DNA of 64,000 bases from Megalonaias nervosa (GCA_016617855.1 JAECUM010006705.1:1-64000); one strand, 5' to 3'. Positions 1 to 10,270 are shown, numbered from the stretch's first letter. The notes: generated by a model from the sequence alone, not told the origin. Numbers and translations: made by a program.

Positions 1-520
1 CCCCCCCCCCCCAAATCGGGAGGTTTTTCTCCCGGTATGAGAGCTGACAGGTATGAACTGTCCGGGCTTGTGGAATTTCAATCAGGGCTTGTGAGTTTCT
101 TTAAGTCACCAGCCCGGGGCCTGTGCCTAAACATTTGTCTTTCAGCACTGACCAGTACAGTACATAAACTATTATACCAGACATGTACATATTATCAGAT
201 TTGTCAATACGCTAACTGTAGCCTACATGTAAAATACATTGTAATTGAATCATAAAAAGCAAGCTTCTTAATGTTTAAATTAATTATTTATGATTTCTGC
301 TTTGCAGGTTTATTTGTGGTTTGCTTTTTTTGTTTTAAAAAAACTAAAGCTTAAGTTACGACCGATGAAAACAGTTCTCAATGCCTTTTACACCTCCCCG
401 GTAATGGATATTGTTTCACACACAAGTCGGTCCCTGTTCTAATCTCTTCGCCCAGAAATCATTATTATCTCTCAGTGTTTCAGTGTTGGATGTATATTTT
501 CAAGATATTAGTCCTTAGGT

Positions 521-556
<36 letters not shown>

Positions 557-1289
557 GGGGGTAGGTAACGAATATGTCATTTACATATAATACGATTGAA
601 CCTCATCCTTCTTAAATGAATTTATTGCATTGTGGTAAATTTTTAATATTTACACTGGGCACCATCACTTAATCGTTATCACATTCTTGCACCGCACACA
701 ATGTATAAGTATTTATTTGAAAAATTACATTGCTTTTTTAAATTTCAAAATATGAAATATGAGCACCTTCTTACTGTTGTACTTTTCTGCTTTCAGGTCT
801 TAAACACATTGTTAACAGAAGAAGATTCAACTTTGATTGTGCAACCCAAATCTGGTCTCCCCCTGTCTGTCTCGCTTACCATATTTCAGTTTGTATTCGA
901 GGACTGCAGTGCCGAATTACCAAATAGGCAGAGTAGGCACCGGTCTATGGGCCTCACTCCTTTAGGGGCCCCGCGACAACGGATCAAAATGAAAACGTAT
1001 TAGGAGATAATTTGGGGGGGGGGCGAGATTTTGACTGCCTAGGGGCCTCCACAGGGTTTAATCCGGCACTGGGGGACTGGCTAGTGTTGCGTCACGGGAC
1101 CACGTGATCTGTAATCTCATCAAAACTCGGAAAAACTCCGCAATTTACGGAATCGTCGTATCTTCCGTGCCATATAATCACTACCCGCCTACAATATTTA
1201 ATTTATAAACATTACAGTCGAATTAAAATTTGTAGAGGATTACCTACATAAAAGGAAAAGTTTATTTCTGGTCTCCTTTAAGCGCATGA
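1..1289. other. Left flank, no gene recognised
   Basis: No coding region that I recognise on either strand. It begins with a C homopolymer and contains a TG dinucleotide run. The stretch around 940-1080, which mentions ggggccccgcgac and ends near tccggcactg, has the look of a decayed interspersed repeat, but I cannot name a family. Confidence 0.4.
521..555. repeat. (TG)n microsatellite
   Basis: A nearly perfect run of about 17 TG dinucleotides, seen directly. Confidence 0.95.
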
Positions 1290-1478
1290 GGCTAATCAGT
1301 AGTGCGAATGTTTGTTCAAAACCTGCTGTGAAGTCATCACATTGAACTTGTTGCGATGCGAACATGTCTTTGGTACGGTCACTTACAATTGATAATTTCC
1401 AAGACGTTTGAGTCGCTTCTGTGCAGATATGTAGCGTCGGTCAGCTTACTCATCTATGAAATCGCTGGCGTTTTCTTT
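1290..1478 (-). pseudogene. M5 relic: gene A fragment (left flank of M1)
   Basis: The minus strand reads FEQTFALLI near 1296-1330. The same nine residues occur in the gene A homologue of M4 at about 46120-46145, with further weaker similarity upstream, including a Met-x-x-Ser-x start of helix and a Lys/Arg-rich stretch. This places a short piece of an older Maverick's gene A immediately outside the left end of M1. The matching ATPase piece of the same relic lies just outside the right end of M1, in the same orientation. The function of gene A is unknown; it lies first in the virion block of M1 and M2. The fragment is too short to judge breaks. The identity rests on one strong short match. Confidence 0.5.
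1474..1478. repeat. Target-site duplication of M1, left copy
   Basis: TCTTT directly precedes the left TIR, and TCTTT at 18502-18506 directly follows the right TIR. Mavericks typically make 5-6 bp duplications. The low complexity of the site lowers certainty. Confidence 0.6.
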
Positions 1479-1729
1479 AGCAGCAGGGAGGGTGAATCCT
1501 ACAAAGGTTTCAATTAGAGATTACGCTGAAAACTAAAGTTTCCTATAAAAAAGAAAATACAAACGTCAATAACGTCAAAACCGAATCTCTAACTGACCCG
1601 AAACTTTCCTATTTGGGTTAGCTTATTTTTGTTACTTTATTTTTGACTTTTGCGTTTTTGTTTTTTTATGGCGTGTTTTGTTTACTCACGCGCTCACTCA
1701 TTCGATGTCGTCGCCCTTCCTGCTGCTGC
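1479..1729. repeat. M1 left terminal inverted repeat
   Basis: This is the reverse complement of 18239-18501 with scattered differences. Shared blocks include GGTGAATCCTAC, CAATAACGTCAAAACCGAAT and GGGTTAGC. It starts with GCAGCAGGG and ends with the inverted form CTGCTGCTG, so the repeat is itself bounded by a short inverted pair. Confidence 0.9.
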
Positions 1730-1734
1730 GTTTC

Positions 1735-2418
1735 TCAGTCAAAATTTTTATCGAGACCTACACAATATCTCGAACGAGGACCATGTAAATTTATCGTGAT
1801 AAATCCGTATGGGGTAGCTTGTGCTTTCGAAAAGAAGTTTTTGAACTTAATCATATCCATATCCCCTGAACACCAAGTCTGATGAATGTTTCGCAGAGTA
1901 TGTGTATCGACTCCATTAAATACAACTAAAAGATTACAATTGTCTCTGATCACTTTACGTATTTGTGTATATCGCTGAGTAACATAAATTATATCTGTAT
2001 TTTTGTGTCTGCCTCGGGAAAATATTCGAGCTGGACTTGATTGTTTGTCCAGCATCACATCATCATATACTACGAGATTGATAATACGTCCATCTAGATC
2101 ATCCATAGATGGAGCTTCATCAATAACGGTGATAAAATCAATAATATCATTATCATCTTCATCTTCATCTTCATCCAACGACTTCTCACCTTCGTTAAAA
2201 TCTTTAAGCACATCGTAGCATCGCCGATCATCTACGGATGGTGCCACCAAATACAACTTATCCCACTTTAGCCATCTCATTATTAGATTAAGCAATAATT
2301 GCCTCTTGCCAGACCCAGATGGACCTATTATAATTGCTCTGAAAGAATTTGGTAACGCTGCATGATGCTTGATTGGCTCTTGTTTTCTTGTCGCTGAGAA
2401 GTCAGTGACATCCCTGTT
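1735..2418 (-). pseudogene. M1 packaging ATPase (FtsK/HerA, A32-like)
   Basis: Genome-packaging ATPase of the FtsK/HerA superfamily, expected to pump DNA into the capsid. The Walker A region reads GPSGSGKRQ near 2305-2330, with Arg where Thr or Ser binds Mg-ATP; the M3 copy has GPSASGKTQ. Walker B reads LVVYDDVML near 2045-2070, followed by a VTQRYTQ sensor-like segment and a conserved C-terminal half containing IHQTWCSGDMD. A Glu/Asp run around residues 60-75 is an insertion absent from M3. The reading frame is open for about 225 codons, but the ATG found in M3 is missing here: a TAG stands just upstream and no ATG precedes Walker A. The TGA stop is at the inner edge of the TIR. It is divergent from the PLA2 gene. 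Confidence 0.88.
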
Positions 2419-2438
2419 CTACAAATATAATAAATAAT

Positions 2439-2946
2439 ATGAATTTATATTATGTTCGATGCAGAACATCTACCCCCACTAGTGGATTAACAACAATAGC
2501 AATAAAAAAATTTAAACTTTGCACTTACAGGTAAGTGTGTAACAATTGGTACAAGCAAATACAGATTGATTCCGTCTCGTACGAAGACAGATGGTGATAT
2601 CGCTGCTTCGCTGGGAAAATTACCAGGGACTCCATGAGCTAAATATCCAGGAGAAAAACATTTTCCTGGATATAATTTTTGTGGTCCTGGAACCCGACTT
2701 GATATCCGACTTGATGAACATGACCAACCAAGACCCGGAGAGTATCCAATAAATGCGATTGATCAAGCGTGCCACATTCATGATGTTGCATATAAAAATA
2801 AAGATTTACAACAGCGACATATTGCAGATGTGAAGTTGATTGACGCGTTAAATTCCATAAAAAATAAATCTGTCAGTGATAAACTTGCTAGCTTCCTAGT
2901 GAAATCTGCGATGAAATGTAAATTAGTGCTAGGGGCTGGCAATTAA
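2439..2946 (+). pseudogene. M1 zinc-ribbon + phospholipase A2-like protein
   Basis: Virion-type phospholipase A2, expected to disrupt a host membrane during entry, as the parvovirus PLA2 domain does. An N-terminal zinc-ribbon-like segment (MNLYYVRC, with only one of two expected cysteines) is broken by a stop at about 2532 and frameshifts. The PLA2 part, about 2587-2943, keeps the calcium loop GPGTRLD and the helix AIDQACHIHDVAY with the catalytic His-Asp pair. One in-frame TGA lies at the Trp codon of the motif PGTPWAKY; M3 has TAG at the same codon. The gene lies between the divergent ATPase and the co-directional integrase, 18 bp from the latter. Confidence 0.82.
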
Positions 2947-2964
2947 TCATATATAACTATTATA

Positions 2965-3917
2965 ATGGAATCGATTTACTATTGCCCAAGAGGATATTGG
3001 ACGGGTAGAGCAGGGATTGGTAAACTTGCTGATGCAGCAGGTGTCACACGTTCTGTTGCTGAAAATTGATTAGCACGACTGGCAATATGGCAAATTTATC
3101 TACCAGCACCTAAACAAATTCAGTACGCACATTTTGATATCAGTACTCCCAATGTAGTTCATCAAGCAGATATTTTGTTTTTACCTCATGATACTATTAA
3201 AACACGTAGACGTCAATCACGCATATACAAATACGCGTTAACTGTCGTTGACGTTGCAAGTAGATATAAGGAAGCAGAACCTTTATCAACTTAAACAGCA
3301 GCTGAAGTTGCATCTGCTTTTGAACGAATTTATCAACGCGGTTGTCTACGATGGCCACAGCTACTACAGGTTGATCCTGGCAAAGAATGTCTTGGTGCAG
3401 TATCATCTCTGGTGAAAAACATAGTGTCAAAATCAAATGAGGACATACCGCAATTCATCGCGATCAAGCAATCGTTGAGCGATTTAATCGAACACATGCT
3501 GATATTCGGATATCAATATGCAAAGGAAACATCCACTTACCTTAAGTCCGTGGACAAAAGATCTCGTAAATGGGTTGCACAACTACCAAGTGTGATAGCT
3601 GAGTTCAATAATGAAATTACTCGTACAACTTCCATGAAACCCATCAATACGACGACGTGATTCATCCTTAAAACAGACGGTATTAGGTAATGTGACTGTA
3701 AGATATTTATATGAACCCGGTGAACTTGAAGGTGGTAAAAAAGTGCAACTGATCCTATTGAAGTGTGACCACACTTAAAATTTCCAGCGTGGTAAGACCA
3801 ACAGATAGACCTGCAATCTACAGACTAGATTCAACTGCTCCTCACCGTGGATTTGTACGCGAACAGTTACAAGTAATTCTTGAAGATACACAATTACCAC
3901 CGCCTTCACTTCTGTAA
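2965..3917 (+). pseudogene. M1 rve-type integrase
   Basis: DDE integrase of the retroviral/Maverick type, which joins element ends to host DNA. The N-terminus reads MESIYYCPRGYWTG with a helical segment (KLADAAGVTRS). The first catalytic Asp lies in QADILFLPHD (about 3160-3190), followed by KYALTVVDVASRYKEAEPL. The second Asp is in QVDPGKE (about 3365-3385). The Glu lies in AIVERFNRT (about 3465-3490), but that segment reads in a different frame from its neighbours. The C-terminus ends HRGFVREQLQVI and a TAA at 3915. Stops occur at a Trp codon near 3067 and at 3292. The 3' end overlaps the convergent HNH/helicase gene by about 12 bp. Confidence 0.88.
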
Positions 3918-4172
3918 AAGCAGAACACTAAGACCCATTCGTAGATTACACTCAAGACAGGTCAATATCACATTTTCACGTGTGTGACCCAAATTACTAT
4001 TAATTCTACCCACGGTGAATTGTTTTGGATTATTATTCGAATACTGCCATGACATTATTGTATTACAGCTCGCACAATGATTATTCTGTTGTTGTTTCAG
4101 TGTCATGATAAAATCAATATCGAGATCAAAATCACGGTTATTTTTTTTTTTTGACAGATTGCTGATAACCAA
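3906..4172 (-). pseudogene. M1 HNH nuclease domain, C-terminus of Pol-helicase fusion
   Basis: An HNH-type zinc nuclease domain with CASC near its start, then FTVGRINSNLGHTRENV and a closing CLECN. The layout CxxC, [DG]R-x-[ND]-x3-GHT-x2-NV, CxxC is typical of HNH proteins; the usual Asp before Arg is Gly here. It follows the helicase C-terminus across an A-run (about 4138-4155 on the plus strand), where the frame shifts. Related proteins in fungal and animal genomes, as I recall them, carry this domain as the C-terminal part of a polymerase-helicase protein, so I treat it as one gene with the helicase. It could be a separate nuclease. Confidence 0.75.
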
Positions 4173-5340
4173 CTAACTTTTTCTTGACAACATCTTTAAT
4201 GTTTCTATCAGTTATTTCCTCGGTCATCACGTGATCTATTGCAACTCTCTTCAGCTGAGATATTTTTCTGACCATCGAAACCGCTAGATAAACTAAATTT
4301 GACCATTCGATTCTATCATCGACGATCCAGATCTTAGTGTCAGAAATAGTTAATCCCTGCGACGAGTAAATCGTCATAGCGTAACATAACGTCCACGGTG
4401 ACTTATCTATTTTCAACGCATTTTCAAATGCACCAATATCAACAACAACAATATCATTAAGAACGAATTTTTGTTTCTCATTCGCTCCTGGAATATCAAT
4501 TTTAATATTCTGTTTTCATGTATCTGCTGGGCGGTAACAAAGCGGCACTGGCAAATCCGAAAATCTTTCCTTGTGTAACAGAAATAATTTCTCTTGGAGT
4601 GTATCACTATCTTCCGACTTGTGACTATCAAATCAGTGGGTTTCCATAAATACCAAAAAAAAACCAAAACATTCATCGTAGCCTCTGGATTTATTTCATG
4701 CATTATCTTACACTGAATTTTATCTGGGTGCGGTCTGATCAATCTTTTAAATTCTTTCAGTGGTTCATCAATAGCTCTATGATCATCAGTTATCTCCTCG
4801 TAATAATCAACGAACTTTTTCAGCCATTCATGTGGAGATGATCCAACAAGAGGTGGTTGTTTTCCATGATCACCACACATGATGATCACAGTATTTCTCG
4901 TTAACAACCAATCGATAAATATTTGTAATACCTCCAACGATACCGTACATATCTCATCCCAAATAATAATCTTAGGAATATGTCTCTCACCCATTCGCTC
5001 AGGAGTCCACGTATCTCCCTTCCATCGAAAGAAACTGTGATATGTACACGAATTAACTCCACATTCGTTCATTTTTCGTGCAAGTCTATGTGTGGGTGTC
5101 AAATCAATCATATCGGCGGATTTATTTAATCGTCGAAATAATTCAATCGCACGTGTTGTTTTCCCAGAACCACCGCACCCGTTGAGATAAACAGTCTTAT
5201 GACGGGTTACAGGATGAAACACAGATGGAGCCGATGATAATTCCGATAAACGATTATTTTTACAACATATTTCCTCTGGTCTGTAATCGGCTGATACAAA
5301 ATAATCAAGAATCTGTTCTCGTTTTATTCTCCACGATCCC
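4138..5340 (-). pseudogene. M1 SF1 helicase domain fused to PolB
   Basis: Superfamily 1 (Pif1/RecD-like) DNA helicase. Walker A reads GCGGSGKTT (about 5150-5180), followed by LTPTHRLARKM (Ia), IIIWDEICT (Walker B, about 4940-4965) and CGDHGKQPP (motif III). The C-terminal core has AMTIYSSQGLTI (motif V region, about 4340-4375) and YLAVSMVR (motif VI). One frameshift occurs after TSRK (near 4625), and a Trp-to-TGA stop lies near 4520. Upstream of the first Met the frame stays open to about 5355, where polymerase C-terminal sequence (WGSWRIKRE) is read. The helicase is therefore continuous with the polymerase rather than a separate gene. Confidence 0.88.
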
Positions 5341-5349
5341 CAATCAGCG

Positions 5350-7356
5350 TCATTGGAAATTTTTAACTGTTTCAGATTCTGTGTATATTTTATTGATATA
5401 AAATGAATCTGTAGCGACCCTAACCGCGGTATCAGAAAATCTGTTTATCATCGATAATAAATTTATCGAAACATACGCAACTATCGAAGATCTTAAAAGA
5501 GTGAACTGCGGTGATTCACCGTCAGTGTAGCTCACGATTGTACCTAATTTTGTTCCATGAGATAAATAAACATTTTCTCGGTTTATAAAAGTGCCTCTCT
5601 CTGTTATATCAGCAATTATAAAGTCCAATTCCGCATCATCCATGATTAATCTTCAGCAATGTCATTTGTGATCATATGATCCTTCTTGCGTAAATTTACC
5701 AATTAATTGTCGCCCAAGATCCTTTGCGAGTTTATTTTCATGATCAGTTATATCAGGAGTTTCATCATCAGAGTATATCTTCTGCTGTAGTAACCAAACT
5801 TGTTTCTACGGACGATATGATATATTGCTTCACTGAATGTGTATGACACAAAATTCCCGTATCAATCATATATCTAACTAAAACTATTGGAACCCAATAT
5901 TTTTCTGAAAAATGTCTCCCAAACCAAACATAAACAACCGGATGGAGATTCCGTGCAGACTCGATGATATAATTTTAGCAAATCCAGTTAAGTCAAAATC
6001 TGGTAGGGGTCGATTTATCGCAACTCTGGTTGGATGTCCTAATCTTTTGAAAGAGTCAGAACATTCTCCGTATCCAAGAAAACTTCCTGGATAACATGCA
6101 ACCATATCAACCGATATAACATCTTTATAATCGTATTTAGTATTCCCTAATCCGCCATGTCCGTGTTCTATGCAGCTTAGCTGCACGTCTTCAAGAAATT
6201 CCAATCGTGTTGGTTTCCATGAAATTTTCTTCTGAGCTGCGTGTGCAGCGACTGACGGAACGGTAAAAAAAAATCTGCTGAGTAATCGTTCGACAGTGAT
6301 TTCATCATCGCCATCAGCGCCGATTTCATCGGTGTTTGTGTATTTCAGCGCAAGATTTTTCATTTCGTCGTGGAGATATTCTGTACGATTAATATCTCCA
6401 TTAGGCCCTACAAACTGATCATAGCGATTTTTATCGATTTTCGCAGATTCTGAACTCTGAAACAACCACACGGATACAGGGTCATTCTTACTGATATTTC
6501 TGATAAAATCAACCATATCGCCGCTATAGAATTTAACAGTTCGATTTTTTGTAAATATTGTTATATCCGAAGTCCATGCATGGGAATTATGATCCATAAT
6601 TTCTATCGAAGTTCCATTTCTTTTACATTTTGATTTGTATAATATCTCTCTGGTTAGTGTCTTCACTCTTATAGGAAATCTTAATTTTTTTTTCCAGTTA
6701 GACACTCCAGTATCTTTAACTGTTTATGCCCCTTCATTTATTTTTTACGTCATAGATCCGTTAAACCGTTTCCTCGTTTCGCGTTTGTGAGATGTTCTGT
6801 AACTCGCTCAGCAAACACTATTCAAGCGAGAAATTTTCATTGGTAGAAGTTTATCGACTTTAGGTTTATCATTCAGCGATATATCGCATAAACAACAGCC
6901 GTTGCAGGATATGCTCGTTAATAATAAGGTCTATTAATTCCAGTTAGTATTCCTGGTTTTGAATTTTGCTATGATGGTGACGAGACACGCGAAGAGGATC
7001 ACGTTTGTCACGGATAACCTTGTGTCGTCGCCTGTTGCTACGATACATTTTATTCGAAAAATATATTTTCTTGCAGCGTCGAGATAACTAATAATTGTCG
7101 CTGCTCGTTTATCATTCATTGTAGCATCGACAACACCATCGGCAACGCCACCAGCGTCGCGTACAATTTTGAATGTTGACCATACATGAGCTGCACCATC
7201 ATCACGAAATTCTCTCTTGGCTTCACTGATACGATTGATTAAAGTTTTAGTTGTTAACTCGACCAAAGCTGGCCTTGGTAATTGAGGGGTTGTTCTGTCG
7301 AGATCGAATCTGGCTTTAGAGGGCTTAATCGCAGATAATCTCATAAATTCCTCCAT
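5350..7356 (-). pseudogene. M1 family B DNA polymerase (N-terminal part of PolB-helicase-HNH)
   Basis: Replicative DNA polymerase of the Maverick, protein-primed type. Motif A reads VDMVACYPGSF (about 6080-6115), followed by FLGYGECSDSFKRLGHP. Motif C reads VATDSFYI (about 5395-5420): the TDS Asp is kept and the first Asp position is Ala. The intervening segment, with GKFTQEGS and LDFIIADITERGTF, lies between 5350 and 5750 in shifted frames. The N-terminal segment 6934-7356 (FDLDR, AAHVWSTFKI, TMNDKRAATII) matches the N-terminus of the M3 polymerase, which supports one gene starting at the ATG at 7356. Several stops occur in 6706-6933 and 5644-5883. It is convergent with the integrase and divergent from the Cys-rich gene. 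Confidence 0.87.
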
Positions 7357-7391
7357 ATTATAATAAAGCCAAGTATATATTTAAATTGAAG

Positions 7392-7392
<1 letters not shown>

Positions 7393-7451
<59 letters not shown>
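7393..7451. repeat. (AT)n microsatellite between divergent M1 genes
   Basis: About 29 AT dinucleotides directly upstream of the Cys-rich gene's ATG and about 40 bp from the polymerase start. It lies in what would be the shared promoter region. Confidence 0.95.
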
Positions 7452-7453
<2 letters not shown>

Positions 7454-7682
7454 GATTGAAACCAAGAATAAATGTATGTGGCTCATGATCGGTTCTTCAG
7501 CTCCTTGTAACGGGGCTTGCGTAAATGAATTCTGTGGATATCACATGCAAAACGTTCACAGGGAGAGTCTAGGACCAAAACCATGATTGAAACTGGTGTT
7601 GGGGTCAAAGGAAAAAGAGCTGTGTGTGCAATGTGGTGGTAAAAAATACAGCGAACTGAAACGATATTATGATAAAAAATAA
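7452..7682 (+). pseudogene. M1 small Cys-rich (zinc-binding) protein
   Basis: A small protein of about 76 residues with paired Cys and His: C8-x-W, then PCNGAC, FCGYH, GPKP and a closing CVQCGGKKYSELKRYY. The intact homologue in M3 (63497-63724) has the same order, TPCGKNC, HYCSVH, GPKQCLIC and SCGG. Here a TGA interrupts at the position of a conserved Cys after GPKP, followed by a frame change, so the gene is broken. The spacing suggests two zinc knuckles. In both elements it is followed by an HNH endonuclease gene. The function is unknown; DNA binding or transcription control is only a guess. Confidence 0.65.
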
Positions 7683-7782
7683 TACCGATGGAGGTGAGTC
7701 TCCTATAAAAAGAGCCAAAGACTATGTAGCAAAATTTTCACCCAACAACAGAATAATTTAGGCAAATAATATTATTATATAA

Positions 7783-8253
7783 ATGAAACAAAATGAATTT
7801 GTGAAGCATCCCATAATTCAAAATCATGAGGCATCTCGTGATGGTGTAATCAGAAACTGTCGACTAAACAAATCAGTCGGTTACGTCGCTAATAGCGGTT
7901 ATCTCAAATTCAATACTAGGGGGAATGCAAATTATTACTCACATAGAGTCGTGCATGAATGTTTTCATGAACTGATTGAAGACTGATTTATGATCGATCT
8001 TGTCAACGGCAATAAAATTGATAATTCTTTAGGAAATTTACGAGCTATTATACAGAGTCAAAATTGCAAGTTTGGAAATACTGGCGGTAATTGTAAGTCT
8101 CCTCAAGCAGTTGTATCTACGAATATAGAGACAGGCGAAGAAATAATATTTCAATCAATGAATGCAGCTGGAAAATATTTTGATATATGCATGCCTTTAG
8201 TACAACGTGTAGAGGAAAAAATATACAAATCGGCGTATTCTAAAAAAATTTAA
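7783..8253 (+). pseudogene. M1 HNH homing-type endonuclease
   Basis: HNH_3-like endonuclease relic. The N-terminal part (PIIQNHEASRDGVIRNC, then SHRVVHECF) is a NUMOD-type reader segment seen ahead of HNH motifs, and the M3 copy at 63821 begins the same way. The HNH core reads IDLVNGNKIDNSLGNLR. The catalytic His of the usual DHxNGxxxDN is Leu here. An in-frame TGA at 7984 separates the halves. The C-terminal NUMOD-like segment (FQSMNAAGKYFDI) is intact. A selfish nuclease carried by the element, or a domesticated accessory gene, are both possible; this copy should be inactive. Confidence 0.75.
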
Positions 8254-8427
8254 CCAAAAAATAACATTTCAATATTTCCCTATTTTATTAGATGCTGAAG
8301 TGAGATAACTCTGTTAAGAAAACTATTTCTCCGCAAGAGTAATTAAGCATTTGCCCCGCTTGTAACTGGGTAATAGTATATTACTGCTGTGAACTTTTTT
8401 TGTACAGTTTCTCCACTGTGCCCCAAT

Positions 8428-8765
8428 CCAGTTAAGTTATTTTTAGCTCTTACAGGTAAGGCAGGTAAGCATTTGTATAGACCTACATGTACTTTAACTC
8501 TCGAATGACATCCTGCAGAAATATATGTGCGATTATTAAATATAGATATTTTATACGGTGCGTTTGAAAAATTGAAATAAATCCACGCTAGTTACAAGAA
8601 TTGTAATTTTATTCAGTATAACTGATCGCACATGTAGATTGCCTGCTTATCCAGTATAGGCAACCTCAGCAAATCCAGGTAAGTTATTTCGAGATCTTCC
8701 AGGTGAACAGGTATACAGACCTACATGTATTTTAACTCCCGAATGACATCAGGCAGCAATGTCTA
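8428..8765. repeat. Direct repeat pair in M1 accessory region
   Basis: Two diverged copies, about 8428-8540 and 8674-8765, share GTTATTT, GACCTACATGTA, TTTTAACTC and CGAATGACATC. A further homologue lies inverted in M2 at about 36455-36640. No coding capacity is seen. The conservation in two elements, next to the capsid block, suggests a structural or regulatory role, which is inference. Confidence 0.6.
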
Positions 8766-8833
8766 TAATAAATATTTTTATTTTGATTCTGATTCAGAAA
8801 ATATTTCTATTTTAAACAAATATGTATTACATA

Positions 8834-9108
8834 ATGAGTTCCGAAAATATTCATGCAATTATTTCTGAGGTTAAAAAATTAAATGACGAGGATATAGAAA
8901 TATCAAAGCCATTGGACCCTGATAAAATTATAAATGATTTTGAAAATATGATTGGAGATATACACTAGCAGCCAAGTATAGATTCATTAAGTTACTTCAA
9001 CAAGCCATGAAACAGTTTTGACTTCATGTCGATGATGAGGATATTTAAAAACTTGTTTCACTCGCAAACGCGATTGAGAAAGTTAGATCAAAGTTGCTAC
9101 GCGAATAA
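8834..9108 (+). pseudogene. Small unknown gene in M1
   Basis: The ATG at 8834 opens a 44-codon frame rich in Lys, Glu, Asp and Ile (SSENIHAIISEVKKL, then DPDKIINDFENMIG), ended by TAG at 8966. Beyond it, after a frame change, reading continues as a helical stretch containing DDEDI and LANAIEKVRSKLLRE up to about 9108, with two more stops. It looks like a broken small acidic, helical protein. I recognise no family. Confidence 0.4.
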
Positions 9109-9239
9109 GAAATAAAAAAAAGATTATGAGTTCACGTGTGCGACAGCTGAGGAAATTTATGTACGATTGTAAACTCAGTGACGAGGTCACTGAGCGTGAA
9201 AGCGCTGTCACCAGTGACTGTGGTAGCGAATAGTTATAT

Positions 9240-9600
9240 ACTTAAATTTATCTGTGTATTTGTAAGAGCTCTGGTAGTCGTGGGATTAGGGCGTTCGCGT
9301 ACGGATCCACTGGTGGAAACTCTTCACATGTTCGAGTCTCAAAAAATGCGACAGACGTATTGTCTTGCATTCGGTGACAGACGCTATTATAATTGGGGGG
9401 CGCCTGCGGGCAGTTGTTGACGTGATATACTTGTGTACGGGTGATTGTAAGATTGCAAAATAAAACCTAATTCCAGGTGTAACTCGCCTGGCACCCCCGA
9501 ACCTCAAAATGCACGGGGTTCACTTAGGGGGTGTTTCTATTACCCTATCGCACTTAGAGATCCAACAATTGCAATGACAAAGAAAATTGCAAATGAGAAA
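9240..9600 (+). repeat. Possible tRNA-derived SINE inserted in M1
   Basis: The segment 9265-9345 resembles a tRNA: an A-box-like TGGGATTAGGGCGTTCGCG and a B-box-like TGTTCGAGTCTC about 50 bp apart. It is followed by a non-coding body and a tail of repeated AGAAAGAAAATTGCAA. There are no recognised coding frames. It could be host-derived sequence inserted after M1 integrated. Confidence 0.35.
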
Positions 9601-9714
9601 GAAAATTGCAATGAGAAAGAAAACCATAACAATTACCCAAAAAGATATATATCCGACGTCATTCAACTTGCTCGTCAGGTACTCTCTTTAACTGTTTTTT
9701 ATTTATTTCTTTTT

Positions 9715-10270
9715 TTCTGATTCTGATTCAGATTATAATATTTATTTTTATTCTGATTATAATATTTATGCAGAAACAGATTACAATATTTATTCTGATA
9801 ATAATATTTATTCAGAATAATGATAATAATATTTATTCAGATTCAGAGAAATATTGGTATTCAGACTATAATATTTATTATTTTCCTCATTCAGATTTTG
9901 ATAATATTATGCATTTATTCTGACACAGATTCAGAATATAAATTATTTCTATTCCGATTCTGATTCTGATTCAGATCCAGATTATATCATTTTTTATTCT
10001 GATAATAATATTTATTCAGATTCAGATTATATTTATTTTTTTATTTTTATTTTTTATTATGATTCTGATTCAGATCATAACATTCATTCTGATAATATTT
10101 TCCCGATTCCGATTCCGATTCTGATTATAATATTTTTTCTGACTTAGATTCTGATTCAGATTACATTTATTCTGATTCAGAAATATTTTTATTTTGGTTT
10201 TATTCAGATAATAATATTTATTCAGATTCAGATTATAATATTTATTCTGATTCAGTTTTATTCTGATTCA
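9715..10270. repeat. GATTCnGATT/TATAATATTTATT repeat tract (Ser-Asp rich if read)
   Basis: About 550 bp built from variants of GATTCTGATTCAGATT and ATAATATTTATT. On the plus strand one frame reads units such as NIYSDSDYNIYSDSD, but the frame is lost repeatedly. GATTCAG and CTGAATC-like units alternate, so the tract can also fold. Short pieces of the same repeat occur at the M2 deletion point (about 36170-36225). Confidence 0.75.

Noticed and set aside
2003..2218. Ser-rich plus-strand frame opposite the ATPase
   Set aside because: Shadow of the Asp/Glu-rich run in the ATPase gene on the other strand.
2600..2680. Alternative genetic code, with stop codons read as Trp
   Set aside because: Trp positions show both TGA and TAG, and frameshifts and other stops are common, so ordinary decay explains them.
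7386..7586. Long Ile-Tyr frame across the AT run
   Set aside because: It starts at a TTG and is produced by the (AT)n microsatellite. The real frame begins at the ATG at 7452.
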